Shown: positions 52,704-62,724, counted from the stretch's first letter. The stretch: 64,000 nucleotides of DNA from Thermoplasmata archaeon (GCA_021797355.1 JAJZZX010000001.1:124001-188000); one strand, 5' to 3'. Translations and numbers: made by a program. Notes: generated by a model from the letters alone, not told the origin.

Positions 52704-54602
52704 TCAATCACCGCCTGGCCCATTTTCGCCATCAGGCCTGTCCCTTATGATTCCAACCTCCCTGATGTAATCCACAATGGCGGTGTCCTCAATATTGCTG
52801 AGATCGCCCGGATCTTCTCCGATAAATGCCCTTTTAACGACTCTGCGCATTATCTTGCCGTTCCTTGTCTTGGGCAGCTGTGGCAGCCATATTATGAACT
52901 TGGGGGAGAAAGATCGCCCCAGTCCATTTTTTATGGCTTCCATTATTGATTTTCTTGTCTGATCTGTATCTTCGCCGGTGTAGAATACAGCCACAGCCTC
53001 CCCTTTCACGGGATCAGGTATACCCACAACGGCTGATTCCACAACGCCGTGGGCTTCCATAACGACGTTTTCCACCTCGTTTGGGCCAAGTCGCTTTCCC
53101 GAGGTCTTAATTACGTCATCGGATCTGCCGAAGAGGAAATAGTAGCCGTTCTCATCCTTTTCCGCCCAGTCTCCCTGCACCCATGTATTCGGGAACATGG
53201 ACCAGTAGGTTTCAAGATACTTTTCTGGCTGCTGCCATATGCCCCTTGTCATTGATGGGCAGTGATCCCTTGACACAAGATAGCCTACCTTGCCTGTAAC
53301 CTCTTTCCCGTCAGCGTCGAAAACTGAGGTGTGCATCCCAAGCCCGCGGAAAAGACATCTTGGCTTGAGGGGAATTGCCGGAGTGGAAGCAAGAAAACAG
53401 CCGATTATGTCCGTTCCACCTGAAATATTGGCAATGGGGACTCTGCTGCCTCCCAGCTCCCGGAACAGCCACATCCAGGAATCGTCATCCCATGGCTCTC
53501 CGGTTGATCCGAAGACCCTAATTCCTGAAAGCGGCCTGCTGATATTTTTTGACCTGTAAGATCTCACAAGGGTAGGGGACAGCCCGAGGATTGTAACGCC
53601 GTTCCTGCTGACAAGATCCCAAAGCCTGTTTTCATCTGGATAATCCACAGCCCCATCGTAGACAAATATGCTGCCGCTGAGTGCATTCGATCCAATAATG
53701 GACCATGGCCCCATCATCCAGCCAAGATCTGAGATCCAGAACAGTGTATCGCCAGGGCCCATATCCATATAGTATTTCACCTCCTTTGTTATGTTGATGA
53801 AACTTCCGCCATGTACATGAACAGTCCCCTTGGGCTTTCCCGTTGTTCCTGAGGTATACAGCATGATGGCTGGGTCTTCGGATGAGGTTCTTTCAGATGG
53901 CATGTAGTCTCCGTTCTCCACACAACTCCAGAAATCCAGTGATCCATCATTTCCACCATCCTTGACAATATGAATAATACCGGGTATCCATGATGTCACA
54001 TCGCTGTTGTCGATGATCTTTCCCTTTCTCCGGTAACTGCGCATTGAGAACATTGCTCTTGAGCCGGAATCGATCATCCTGGTCCTCACAGCCTCCTTCC
54101 CATAACCTGAAAAAACTGGCACTGCCACTGCCCCCATTCGCATGATTGCATAGAGTGCCACAACACCCTCAAGGGAAGGAGGCATGTATACGCCAATGCG
54201 GTCACCCTTGGATATGCCAGAAGACCTAAGGAAGCCTGCAAGTTTTCCCGTCATCCTGTCAAGCTCACGGTAGCTTACAGATCCATTCCTGCCACCCTCG
54301 GTTTCGTATTTCACAGCCGGATCAATGGAATCCTTGTGTCTTTCAACGCAATTGTATGTTATGTTTATCTGCCCGCCAGGGAACCAGAGTGTCCATGGTA
54401 TTCCCCTGCTTGAGTCCCTGACGGCAGCATATTGCGAGAAGAAACTGATACCAACATCTTCAATAACCGCAGGCCAGAACCAGTCAGGATCGGCATCTGC
54501 CCTGTTATATAGCTCGCTTATTCCCGAGATGCCATGCTTTTTGGCAAACTTCATGAGGTTGGTGTTCTCAGGATTTGCTGGTGAATATACAAAGTCGGCC
54601 AC
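52704..54602 (-). CDS. AMP-forming acyl-CoA synthetase (acetyl-CoA synthetase-like)
   Basis: 632 residues, full ANL domain set. The intact phosphate loop is MLYTSGTTGKPKGTVHVHGG, with WISDLGWMMGPWSIIG, GGTDIIGCFLAS, and the hinge GRSDDVIKTSGKRLGPNEVE; the catalytic Lys lies in PKTRNGKIMRRVVKR. The N-terminal ~100 residues are of the ACS type. Activates a short or medium acid with ATP and CoA; substrate not determinable. Encoded directly before the MBL hydrolase. Confidence 0.9.
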   Translation of the reverse strand: MADFVYSPANPENTNLMKFAKKHGISGISELYNRADADPDWFWPAVIEDVGISFFSQYAAVRDSSRGIPWTLWFPGGQINITYNCVERHKDSIDPAVKYETEGGRNGSVSYRELDRMTGKLAGFLRSSGISKGDRIGVYMPPSLEGVVALYAIMRMGAVAVPVFSGYGKEAVRTRMIDSGSRAMFSMRSYRRKGKIIDNSDVTSWIPGIIHIVKDGGNDGSLDFWSCVENGDYMPSERTSSEDPAIMLYTSGTTGKPKGTVHVHGGSFINITKEVKYYMDMGPGDTLFWISDLGWMMGPWSIIGSNALSGSIFVYDGAVDYPDENRLWDLVSRNGVTILGLSPTLVRSYRSKNISRPLSGIRVFGSTGEPWDDDSWMWLFRELGGSRVPIANISGGTDIIGCFLASTPAIPLKPRCLFRGLGMHTSVFDADGKEVTGKVGYLVSRDHCPSMTRGIWQQPEKYLETYWSMFPNTWVQGDWAEKDENGYYFLFGRSDDVIKTSGKRLGPNEVENVVMEAHGVVESAVVGIPDPVKGEAVAVFYTGEDTDQTRKSIMEAIKNGLGRSFSPKFIIWLPQLPKTRNGKIMRRVVKRAFIGEDPGDLSNIEDTAIVDYIREVGIIRDRPDGENGPGGD

Positions 54603-54688
54603 ATAATCAGTACGGTATTAAGACAGAATAATTTTTTGCAACTTGGGGTCTCCTGCAATCTTTTAATCTTTTGATTGCATGATAATCC

Positions 54689-55867
54689 ATGGTACCAAGA
54701 ATTCTCATGCATGTGGGCCCATCTGTGGCAAATTACAGCGTTCTTTCCGCAGCTGTCCAGCCTAACATAGGATTTGCATCCCCTGAATTCAATGAAGCAA
54801 TGAAGAACTCTCTGGAGGGCTTGAGGTATGTGATGGGAGCAAATGGCAGTTACCTTCCATTCATTCTTCCTGGCAGTGGAACTGTTGCAATGGAGAGTGT
54901 AACATCATTCCTCCATAAGGGTGCCAGGATTCTAGTTGTAAGTAATGGTGTATTCGGCGACAGGTGGGAGGCAATACTTGGCAGATATCCAGTTGAAATG
55001 AAGGTGTTGCGATCCGAACCTGGAAAAGCAGTACCCCTGGAAGACATAGAACGGGAAATATCATCCGGGAAATACTTTGCCATTGCCATGACACAGGTTG
55101 AGACAAGCACCGGCGTAAGGCTTGATGTCCGTGCAGTTTCAAAGGCTGTGAGAGGAAAAGTTGATCTGATCATTGTGGACGGAGTAGCAAGCATCGGCGG
55201 AGAGGAGATGAAGGCTGCCGAGTGGGGCATTGACGTATGCCTTACCGCAAGTCAAAAGGGACTTGGCGCCCAGGCGGGTTCAGGGCTCATTGTGGCGTCA
55301 GAGCAAGCAATCAGGCTACTGGAGAAACCCTCTGTGGCGGGATATTTCATGGATCTGCGCAACTGGCGGGACATCATGTCCAGGTTCCTCTCTGGAGAGG
55401 GGGGATACTTTGCAACTCCACCAATTGGCACTGTTTTTTCAATTAGCAGGAGCATGGACCTGATCAGGAAGGAAACCCTGGAACGGAGGATAAGACGCCA
55501 TGAAATCTGTGCTGAGGCATTCCGGAAAGGCATAGAAAACATGGGGCTCAGGATACTGGCTGATGAAGGCCTGCAGAGCAACACAGTCTCAGGGGTCATG
55601 TCGGAAGGAATAAGCATTGCGGACTTCCTGAGCAAGGCATTAAGCAATGGCGTGGAGTTTGCGGCCGGAGTTCATCCAGCCTTGAAGGGCAGGTATTTCA
55701 GGGTAGGCCACATGGGATGGATAGAGCCAAACCACATAATCCAGGCAATCAATGCAATAGAGACCTCCATGGTGGCACTTGGAAAGAATGTCAAAAGGGA
55801 TTCTTCTGTGGAAGCTGGGGAAATTTTCCAGAAGCATCCAGAGATCAGCGCCATTCCGAATCTATGA
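54689..55867 (+). CDS. Class V aminotransferase (serine/alanine-glyoxylate type)
   Basis: 392 residues. N-terminus MHVGPSVANYSVLSAA, the cofactor segment PGSGTVAMESV, active Lys in LTASQKGLGAQAG, and the aspartate region VDGVASIGGEEM. Members transfer the amino group of Ser or Ala to glyoxylate or pyruvate; some are phosphoserine- or isoserine-linked. The upstream divergent gene is the acyl-CoA synthetase. A TATA-like TTTTAATC lies about 25 bases before ATG 54689. Confidence 0.87.
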   Translation: MVPRILMHVGPSVANYSVLSAAVQPNIGFASPEFNEAMKNSLEGLRYVMGANGSYLPFILPGSGTVAMESVTSFLHKGARILVVSNGVFGDRWEAILGRYPVEMKVLRSEPGKAVPLEDIEREISSGKYFAIAMTQVETSTGVRLDVRAVSKAVRGKVDLIIVDGVASIGGEEMKAAEWGIDVCLTASQKGLGAQAGSGLIVASEQAIRLLEKPSVAGYFMDLRNWRDIMSRFLSGEGGYFATPPIGTVFSISRSMDLIRKETLERRIRRHEICAEAFRKGIENMGLRILADEGLQSNTVSGVMSEGISIADFLSKALSNGVEFAAGVHPALKGRYFRVGHMGWIEPNHIIQAINAIETSMVALGKNVKRDSSVEAGEIFQKHPEISAIPNL

Positions 55868-56282
55868 TGGGGAATATCAGTTCAGAGGCCCATTCCCTGT
55901 CTGTCTGTCCTCGATGATCATGAATCCATTTATTGATCCCGGTGGCGCAAACAGGTCGTCTTAATGGCGGCTGAAACACCCCCAGTTTATCCAGAACAAC
56001 AATGGTCTCTCATCCCCGTACTTATATCCATGGGGCTCATGCCTGAATGGAATTTTGTTTCACAATGCTTCTGCATAGATTCCCTGTTGGAATAGCTGTG
56101 CGAATGGGGTTGGCAATATCGCTCTTTACAGGAAGGATTCCGACTTTAACGTATCAGCACTGTTGCAACTTTGATCCCAGGGTATTTTATTTATGTTTTT
56201 CATAAAATAAATATACTTGCCAATAGCAATATAGGTTGCAGCAGGAAGCACCCTGCATCCTAATGCTTCATGGAAAGCCAAG
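55868..56282. other. Gene-free stretch, 415 bases
   Basis: Only short overlapping frames with no recognisable domain. A CTCATCCCCGTACTTATATCC tract and an AT-rich zone at about 56170-56220 are seen. Possibly part of an older insertion; nothing further is supported. Confidence 0.4.
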
Positions 56283-56290
56283 TTTATATT
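56283..56290 (+). promoter_or_regulatory. TATA box of the hjc gene
   Basis: TTTATATT lies 18-25 bases before ATG 56308, consistent with a leaderless transcript. Confidence 0.5.
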
Positions 56291-56307
56291 AGCCTGTAGG
56301 AATAGCA

Positions 56308-56832
56308 ATGGATTTCTTGAACGGCAGCATATATGAAAGGGAACTTGCGGGCATACTCTCGGGAAATGAAACTGTAATTTCAAAGGCCTCCAGAAGGCTG
56401 GACGAAGCAGGCAAATCTGCATTGGCCTCAATGTTGAAGAAACCATTTTTTGTAACCAGGTCTGCGGGGTCTCTGGGCGCTGATCTGATCGCACTCAGGC
56501 ACGATTTTTCCATGATCATAGAGGTGAAGTCATCTGTAAACGACACCCTCATGTTCACGGAATCATCCGGCCAGAGGCAGGATCAGGCAACAAGGCTTAG
56601 GGATCTATGCCAGAGGGCCGGCCTGTTTGTCATCTATGCGTTCAGGCTGAAAAGCGTATCAGGGGACCCATGGAGAATATTCACAATACCTGCCAAGCCT
56701 GAAGGCAGAATAAGGCACCTCTATGAGATAATACCCAACATGGGGGAAACAAAAAATGGAAATTTTGTCATGAAATGGAATGAGGGAATACCCCTCACCA
56801 GGCTCCTTGACTACATGAACCAGGAGATTTAG
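56308..56832 (+). CDS. hjc: Holliday junction resolvase, Hjc-like
   Basis: 174 residues, somewhat longer than usual. PD-(D/E)xK nuclease: Glu in SIYERELAGIL (residue about 10), Asp in AGSLGADLIAL, and EVK in MIIEVKSS, spaced as in Hjc. Resolves four-way DNA junctions. The extra ~40 residues sit partly at the C-terminus (LTRLLDYMNQEI). Convergent with the class III aminotransferase (four-base overlap). Confidence 0.85.
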   Translation: MDFLNGSIYERELAGILSGNETVISKASRRLDEAGKSALASMLKKPFFVTRSAGSLGADLIALRHDFSMIIEVKSSVNDTLMFTESSGQRQDQATRLRDLCQRAGLFVIYAFRLKSVSGDPWRIFTIPAKPEGRIRHLYEIIPNMGETKNGNFVMKWNEGIPLTRLLDYMNQEI

Positions 56833-58193
56833 AAAGACGCTTCTATGGATTTGTCAAGGGCATCCACGGCCATGTCTATCTGATCCGCTGTTATGTTTAG
56901 TGCCGGTATTAGCCGGATAGCGCTCAATCCCGTGGACAGCAGAATTATGCCATTCTTTAGTGATTCCATCTCAAGCCTGTCCCTGAACTTTGTGTCCGGT
57001 TCCCTTGTCTTCCTGTCCTTCACAAAGTCGAGTGCCAGCATCAGTCCAATTCCCCTCACGTCCCCTATCTTCTCATATTTGTCTTGGAGTTCCAGGAGGC
57101 GCTTCTTGAAATATGCGCCCTGCTTGGCAGCATTATCCAAAAGTTTCTCGCTCTTGATTGTCTCCACAACTGCCACGGCAGCCGCACTGGCAAGCAGGTT
57201 CCCTCCGAATGTATTTGAATGCAGGCCCGCTTCAGGGAAATCTAGCGTATCCTTTACCACTACGGCACCCATGGGTATCCCGTTTGCAATGGCCTTCGCC
57301 AGCGATATGACCTGAGGCTCAACGCCAAAATGCTCAGAGGCAAAGAACTTCCCAGTTCTTCCCATTCCGGTCTGCACCTCATCCATGATCACAACGGCGT
57401 CATTTTCGTCTGCCAGCTTCATGAGTTTTTTGTGGAAGTTCTTTGGAGGCACTATGTATCCGCCCTCTCCCTGTATGGGCTCTACAAGGAATCCGGCAAG
57501 GTTCTCCTTGGGGAGGTACGTCCTTATTACAAATTTCTCAATGAAATCCATTACCCTGTTTTCCAGCTCATCGGGGTTCTCGTAACCGTCTATTCCGAAT
57601 GGATTCCTGTATGGGTTTGGAAATGGAACATGCTCAACACCAGGCATCGAGGGAAAGAATCCCTTATGGTGAATGGACCTGGAAGCTGTGAAGGAAAGGG
57701 AACCCTGGGATCTGCCATGGAATCCCCCTATAAAACCTATGAACTGCTGCTTCTTCGTGTGAGCCTTCACAACCTTGATTGCAGCCTCGTTACTCTCAGT
57801 TCCGCTATTCGTGAAAAATACCTTCTTGCCGAACTTTCCTGGGGCCACTCCTGCTATTGCCTTGGCTGCGTCCACCTGCTCTTTGTAATAAAAGTCTGTT
57901 CCAGCAAAATGCCAGAGCCTGTGGAGCTGCTTCTCAACTGCTTCTGTGACATGTGGATTCAGGTGGCCAAGGTTTGTAACGCTGATTCCAGTAGATAGGT
58001 CAAGGTACACGTTCCCATCCACATCCTGGATGAAGACGCCATCACCTCTTTCCGCAACAATGGGCAGGGATTTTGTGCTGGTGACTAGATATTTCTGATC
58101 GTCTTCAATGATCTTCTTTGCCAGGGGGCCGGGCGGTGTGGTTTTTATTGATATCCTGTTAAGTTTTTCAGTTTTTTCAACATCCTTCATCAT
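56829..58193 (-). CDS. Class III aminotransferase (4-aminobutyrate/ornithine type)
   Basis: About 454 residues from ATG 58193; a TTG at 58205 is possible, but a TATA AGATATATATT at about 58221-58231 favours 58193. Motifs: IQGEGGYIVPP, VIMDEVQTGMGRTG, active Lys in VISLAKAIANGIPMGAV, and THSNTFGGN-like GLHSNTFGGNLLA. Family members use GABA, acetylornithine, lysine or similar omega-amines; the N-terminal extension KTTPPGPLAKKII matches the GABA aminotransferase branch. Confidence 0.88.
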   Translation of the reverse strand: MMKDVEKTEKLNRISIKTTPPGPLAKKIIEDDQKYLVTSTKSLPIVAERGDGVFIQDVDGNVYLDLSTGISVTNLGHLNPHVTEAVEKQLHRLWHFAGTDFYYKEQVDAAKAIAGVAPGKFGKKVFFTNSGTESNEAAIKVVKAHTKKQQFIGFIGGFHGRSQGSLSFTASRSIHHKGFFPSMPGVEHVPFPNPYRNPFGIDGYENPDELENRVMDFIEKFVIRTYLPKENLAGFLVEPIQGEGGYIVPPKNFHKKLMKLADENDAVVIMDEVQTGMGRTGKFFASEHFGVEPQVISLAKAIANGIPMGAVVVKDTLDFPEAGLHSNTFGGNLLASAAAVAVVETIKSEKLLDNAAKQGAYFKKRLLELQDKYEKIGDVRGIGLMLALDFVKDRKTREPDTKFRDRLEMESLKNGIILLSTGLSAIRLIPALNITADQIDMAVDALDKSIEASF

Positions 58194-58321
58194 GGTGATC
58201 GCCAACTTATATGTGCCAATAATATATATCTTATTGAAAGAAAAACGGATAATTGTTACGAATTTCGTATTATCTATATAATCATGGAATTTTATTTATC
58301 TTTTAAGCGAATGCCGATTAA

Positions 58322-59311
58322 ATGCCTGAAAGCGACCGAATCTTACGCACCAAGGAATTCTACCGGGATGAACTCACGGACATGGAATTTTACATGGTGC
58401 TTTCCAGGAGGGTAAAAGATCCGTGGCTCAGGCAATCCCTTGAGCGGCTGTCTTCAATAGAGCATGATCACTCACTATTCTGGAAAGACTACCTAAGGAA
58501 GAACGGAGTGGATGTAAGCAATCTTGGGCCCAGAAGATTCAGGATCGCTTACCTTCTCTTCCTTCATAGGATTCTAGGAACGGGCCTTACAGCAAAGATC
58601 ATGGAACATGGAGAGGTTGAAACCGTTGCATCTTACAGGAGAGCGGAATCCCTTGCCGAGACGGATGAGGAATTTCGAAGCGGCCTTGAAAGGATTATTG
58701 ATGACGAGGTGGAGCATGAGGATGTCTTCAGTTATACTCTTGAGCAGAGCCGGGAACAGCTCGAGAGAAACAGGGACATAATATATGGCATTAGCGACGG
58801 CCTTGTGGAAGTCCTGGCAGCACTTGCTGGGCTTTCAGCCCTCATAGCGGATCACACTTATGTCTCTCTGGGTGGCCTTATTGTTGGAGTAAGCGGAGCA
58901 ATGAGCATGAGCGTCGGAGCATATCTTTCCAAGAATTCCGAGACACAGTTCAGGATTTCCCAGATAAGAAGGCAGGCCATTCTCAACAACGAGGAGAGGG
59001 ACATGGAGAAGGTTGAGAAGTACCGGACAGAGACAAGAATGGCAGCTATAAATACCGGCTTCTTCTACATACTGGGTGCTGCAATCCCCATTATACCATT
59101 CATATTCCTTCCCAACCTGCCTGCGCTTGTAATATCGGTAGTACTTGTTGCGCTGACACAGGCCATTTCAAATTCAATCGTGGCCATTTCAATGAATATG
59201 AAGGTGCGCAGGGAGGCCTTGAAGGCTGCTGCGCTTGCTCTGCTGGCGGCGTTCGGCTCGTTTCTTGTTGGACAGGTATTCCACCTGATATTTCACATAT
59301 CCATTATTTGA
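58322..59311 (+). CDS. Ferritin-like domain fused to VIT1/CCC1-type iron/manganese transporter
   Basis: 329 residues. The N-terminal ~140 residues form a rubrerythrin/ferritin-like helical bundle with E-x2-H pairs (LSSIEHDHSLFWK, IIDDEVEHEDVF). From about 150, five hydrophobic helices with the VIT1/CCC1 signature IIYGISDGLVEVLAALAGLSA and GAMSMSVGAYLSK. Such fusions are known as membrane-bound ferritin-like iron exporters/stores. A TATA TTTTATTTA lies about 26 bases before ATG 58322. Confidence 0.9.
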   Translation: MPESDRILRTKEFYRDELTDMEFYMVLSRRVKDPWLRQSLERLSSIEHDHSLFWKDYLRKNGVDVSNLGPRRFRIAYLLFLHRILGTGLTAKIMEHGEVETVASYRRAESLAETDEEFRSGLERIIDDEVEHEDVFSYTLEQSREQLERNRDIIYGISDGLVEVLAALAGLSALIADHTYVSLGGLIVGVSGAMSMSVGAYLSKNSETQFRISQIRRQAILNNEERDMEKVEKYRTETRMAAINTGFFYILGAAIPIIPFIFLPNLPALVISVVLVALTQAISNSIVAISMNMKVRREALKAAALALLAAFGSFLVGQVFHLIFHISII

Positions 59312-59356
59312 TCCCCCATAGGATAGCTATATTAGGTAGAGGGCATTCGGTCAACA

Positions 59357-60133
59357 ATGGGGAAGCCATCCATAGTTGTCCATAACCTGATCAAGAATTA
59401 CGGGCAACTGAGGGCACTGGATGGAATAGACCTGGAGATAAACCCGGGAGAGGTCTTCGGGCTGCTAGGCCCGAACGGTTCAGGCAAAACAACATTTCTA
59501 AGGATAGTATGCTCCATCCTTGATTATACCACTGGATATGTCAGGGTATCTGGCCTAGACGTTGTCAAGGATTCCATGGAGATAAAGAAAATAACGGGCT
59601 ATGTTCCGGAAACTCCTGTTCTTTATGAATCACTCACTCCAACAGAATTCCTGAACTTCATAGGATCAGTCAGGAGGATAGAGCACAACACACTAGCAAG
59701 GCGAATAGAGAGTTTTGCTCACGCTTTTGAGATCGAGGACAACATGAATACTTTCATAGGATCGCTCTCTTTCGGAACGAAGCAGAAAGTTGCCATAATA
59801 TCGTCACTAATTCATGATCCTGAGATAATTATCCTGGATGAGGCAATGAATGGCCTGGATCCAAGATCAGCAAGGATACTCAAGAATCTTCTGACAGAAT
59901 ATTCTGCCCAGGGAAAGACCATAATCTTTTCCACTCACGTTCTTGAGGTTGCGGAAAGCGTATGCACAAGGATTGCAATCATTTACAAGGGCAGAATAGT
60001 GGACATAGGGACACTGGCTGAACTAAGACAGAGATCAGGCAGCAAGAGGCTGGAGGACATTTTCCTGGAGGCAACGGGTGAGGGGGATCTTTCGCCCGTC
60101 ATAAAATCCCTGAAAGAGACGATGTCAAGATGA
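59357..60133 (+). CDS. ABC transporter ATP-binding protein
   Basis: 258 residues. Walker A GPNGSGKTT, Q-loop VPETPVLYESL, signature LSFGTKQKVA (a variant of LSGGQ), Walker B IIILDEAMNGLDP and switch His in STHVLEVAES. Same class as ABC-2-type exporter ATPases. Overlaps the permease by four bases (ATGA). Substrate unknown. Confidence 0.92.
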   Translation: MGKPSIVVHNLIKNYGQLRALDGIDLEINPGEVFGLLGPNGSGKTTFLRIVCSILDYTTGYVRVSGLDVVKDSMEIKKITGYVPETPVLYESLTPTEFLNFIGSVRRIEHNTLARRIESFAHAFEIEDNMNTFIGSLSFGTKQKVAIISSLIHDPEIIILDEAMNGLDPRSARILKNLLTEYSAQGKTIIFSTHVLEVAESVCTRIAIIYKGRIVDIGTLAELRQRSGSKRLEDIFLEATGEGDLSPVIKSLKETMSR

Positions 60134-61749
60134 ACAGGGACATATTCGAGCTCAGCAGGCGAATAGTTGCGGAACAGAGGTATCTTGCTCTAAAGGATTC
60201 ACCAAAATTCCAGCAGAAAACCGGGGCCTCAGCTACGCAGGGCGCAAGATACATTGAGCGACTTATATTTTTTACTTATGCAGTAACAGCAGTCTCCATG
60301 CTTGCCTTCTCAGCATTCCTGACCCTGACCCAGATTAGGTTAGCCGATCCTCTTGCCCACCTTCAGACCCTTTCTCTCCTGCTGTATGCCTACATATTTC
60401 TCATAAGTGTCTACAGCTTCATCATGTTCACCAATATTGTTAGGACTTACAGGCTTTTTGAGCCACTGAAACCCTTGCCGACAAATATTGGGCACATGGT
60501 CCTCCCCATGTCCTGGTTTGTCTTCACGGGTTCTTCAAGCCTTTTTGTAATAGTGCCACTGATTGCAGCTTATTTCTGGATAACAGGAGACCTATTCTCA
60601 ATTTTCACAGGAACACTATGGGCATTCCTTATGCTTGCACTTGGATACACGGCGGGCAGTGCAATGATATTCACTCTCTCAGGAAGCCTTGAGAAGCGGC
60701 CGGGGATGAGGAGCGGCTCTCTATCAAGCATACTGAGAGTTGCTGGTTTCATAACTTTCTTTGTTCTATTTGAAATTGCCATCCAGATTCCCCAGGAGAT
60801 ACCAATACTGCCATCACTGGCCAATCATCCAGCTTATATGGCAGTACCCCTGCTGGGAATTGCCTACACGGTGTTCGGTGGGCCTCTTTCCACGTCATAC
60901 GCGATCTATGATATGCTCATTACTGTGGCTTACACTGCTCTGGTTGTGTTTGCATTCATTGTGGTAAACAGGCATACGTTCACCAGAATTACTAAGAGCG
61001 AAGCCTCATCACTCACCGGAGCAGCAATTTCAAGGAAAAAACTTCATGAATCTAGATCTGGTTTCTACATAACCCTGCTTAGGAAGGACATGAGAAACAT
61101 CTTCAGGAAATCTCAGAATTTTCTAATGATGCTGATCCCGATTTTCCTGGTGCTTCCAACGTTGCTTTCCCTCTTCTTCTACTCATCTGGCATTTCCTTT
61201 GGTTCAGTTTCCATATATTATTCAATGCTTGCAATTGTCATAGTGTCATCCGCCTTCTATCCTCTGGTGCTCATGATCTCAGAAGGCAGCGGCATAAGCG
61301 TTATCCAAGCCTTGCCGCTCAGGATGCGTGACATAATATACTCAAAGGAATATGTCGGGGCAATAGTTTTCGCCACCATAGTGATTCCGGTCTCGGTGCT
61401 ATTCCTGATCAGGACCAGGGGAGACCCGGTAATTTTCTTGCTGTTTCCCATAAATCTCATAATATCATTTGTGTACACATCACTATTCAATATCAGGCGC
61501 CTTTTGCTCAAGATCCCAAAGGGATCAACAACACTAAATTTCTATTCATTCGGCGGGAATCTTGAACTTGTAATTCTTTTTGCCATTACTGCAGTACTTA
61601 CTGCACTTCCAACAATGGTTTCCACCGTTCTGTCCTATATCGTCGTGAAGGTACCGTTTTCCCATCCGGTATCGTTTTATCTTTCGACACTTGCCATAAA
61701 TCTCTTTAGCCTTCTTATCATAATGAACACGGTTAACAGGACACCATAA
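60130..61749 (+). CDS. ABC transporter permease, ABC-2-like
   Basis: 539 residues with about 12 hydrophobic helices in two halves separated by a cytoplasmic loop (SEASSLTGAAISRKKLHESR). Motifs are weak, as is usual for ABC-2 permeases. Coupled to the ATPase gene by ATGA overlap. No substrate-binding lipoprotein is present, so export is likely. Confidence 0.82.
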   Translation: MNRDIFELSRRIVAEQRYLALKDSPKFQQKTGASATQGARYIERLIFFTYAVTAVSMLAFSAFLTLTQIRLADPLAHLQTLSLLLYAYIFLISVYSFIMFTNIVRTYRLFEPLKPLPTNIGHMVLPMSWFVFTGSSSLFVIVPLIAAYFWITGDLFSIFTGTLWAFLMLALGYTAGSAMIFTLSGSLEKRPGMRSGSLSSILRVAGFITFFVLFEIAIQIPQEIPILPSLANHPAYMAVPLLGIAYTVFGGPLSTSYAIYDMLITVAYTALVVFAFIVVNRHTFTRITKSEASSLTGAAISRKKLHESRSGFYITLLRKDMRNIFRKSQNFLMMLIPIFLVLPTLLSLFFYSSGISFGSVSIYYSMLAIVIVSSAFYPLVLMISEGSGISVIQALPLRMRDIIYSKEYVGAIVFATIVIPVSVLFLIRTRGDPVIFLLFPINLIISFVYTSLFNIRRLLLKIPKGSTTLNFYSFGGNLELVILFAITAVLTALPTMVSTVLSYIVVKVPFSHPVSFYLSTLAINLFSLLIIMNTVNRTP

Positions 61750-62104
61750 TGATCAATAATAATATCCGGCAAGAAAAATGCAACAGCGGATATCCTTGGG
61801 GAGTTAATTCCACCAGCAATTATAACAGCAGGTTTTGTGCTGGAATTTAGAAATTTTTGCACCAAACAGTTAGAATATGGCAAAATTCCCGGAATCGGAA
61901 AATTTATCAGAAATTAGTAAATTATGAAAGTATATCACTGAATGTTAAAATTCATGTTTTGAAGCGTATGTAGCATTTTCTGTTATATTTTCATAAAAAC
62001 ACTAGAATGCTGGCGATAAAACAAATAATGCATAATTATCTAAACGTGGTTTAATTTATTTCTCATTTTGGATAATCATAAAAATTGATCAAATGTAAAG
62101 ATGA
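61750..62104. other. AT-rich gene-free stretch, 355 bases
   Basis: No frame with domain character. The sequence becomes very AT-rich towards 62100 and holds the promoter of the Lrp gene (TTTATATA at about 62106-62113). Confidence 0.5.
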
Positions 62105-62133
62105 ATTTATATACTCATAATTTTTCGTCAATA

Positions 62134-62577
62134 ATGCAGGGAAAATTAGATGCAAAGGATTTGTTGATTTTGAATTACCTGAAAGACCACGGAAGAGATA
62201 AGATTTCAGAAATTTCAGCAAAGCTTGAAATTCCCAGGGCTACAGTCTTTGAAAGAATGGAAAAACTAAGGAGGGACGGCTTCATTAAGCGGTACACCCT
62301 TGATCTTGATTTTCCAAAACTGGGATACAGCATAATGGCGTACATCCTCATAGAATACGATTTCAAGTCCCAGGTAAGCCAGAAGCAGCTCTGCCAGCAA
62401 CTAGCCGCCATGGATAACGTTCTGTCAGCATCTGTGATAGCCGGCAACTGGGACCTCATTATACTGGCCGTTGCCAAATCCATGAACGAGCTATCAGAAC
62501 TGGTACTTGACAAGCTCAAGGGCATGGAGGGGATATCCAGGACTCTTTCTGTTCCGATATTTGAGCATGTGAAGTAG
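62134..62577 (+). CDS. Lrp/AsnC-family transcriptional regulator
   Basis: 147 residues from ATG 62134 (MQGKLDAKDLLILNYLKDHG); the open frame starts at 62101 but TTTATATA (62106-62113) sits in that extension, 20-28 bases before ATG 62134, so the later start is favoured. An N-terminal winged HTH (ISAKLEIPRATVFERMEKL) and a C-terminal RAM domain (MAYILIEYD ... NWDLIILAV). RAM domains usually sense amino acids. Followed by tRNA-Ser. Confidence 0.9.
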   Translation: MQGKLDAKDLLILNYLKDHGRDKISEISAKLEIPRATVFERMEKLRRDGFIKRYTLDLDFPKLGYSIMAYILIEYDFKSQVSQKQLCQQLAAMDNVLSASVIAGNWDLIILAVAKSMNELSELVLDKLKGMEGISRTLSVPIFEHVK

Positions 62578-62640
62578 GCAGGAATAAGAGACAGTTCCTT
62601 CTGCCTAAAATTAAATAATTCCATGGAATGGGGTAGGCAA

Positions 62641-62724
62641 GCTGGGATAGCCTAGCCTGGTAGGGCGCAGGTCTGGAAAACCTGTTCTCTTAGTAGATCG
62701 GGAGTTCAAATCTCCCTCCCAGCG
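62641..62724 (+). tRNA. tRNA-Ser (anticodon GGA)
   Basis: 84 bases. Acceptor stem GCTGGGA/TCCCAGC with discriminator G; D stem GCC/GGC; anticodon stem CAGGT/ACCTG around loop CTGGAAA, giving GGA (reads UCC/UCU); a long variable arm of about 18 bases as for class II tRNAs; T stem GGGAG/CTCCC around TTCAAAT. No encoded CCA and no intron seen. Confidence 0.93.

Noticed and set aside
57330-57998. Plus-strand frame of 222 codons
   Set aside because: Antisense to the class III aminotransferase, whose PLP and substrate motifs are intact.
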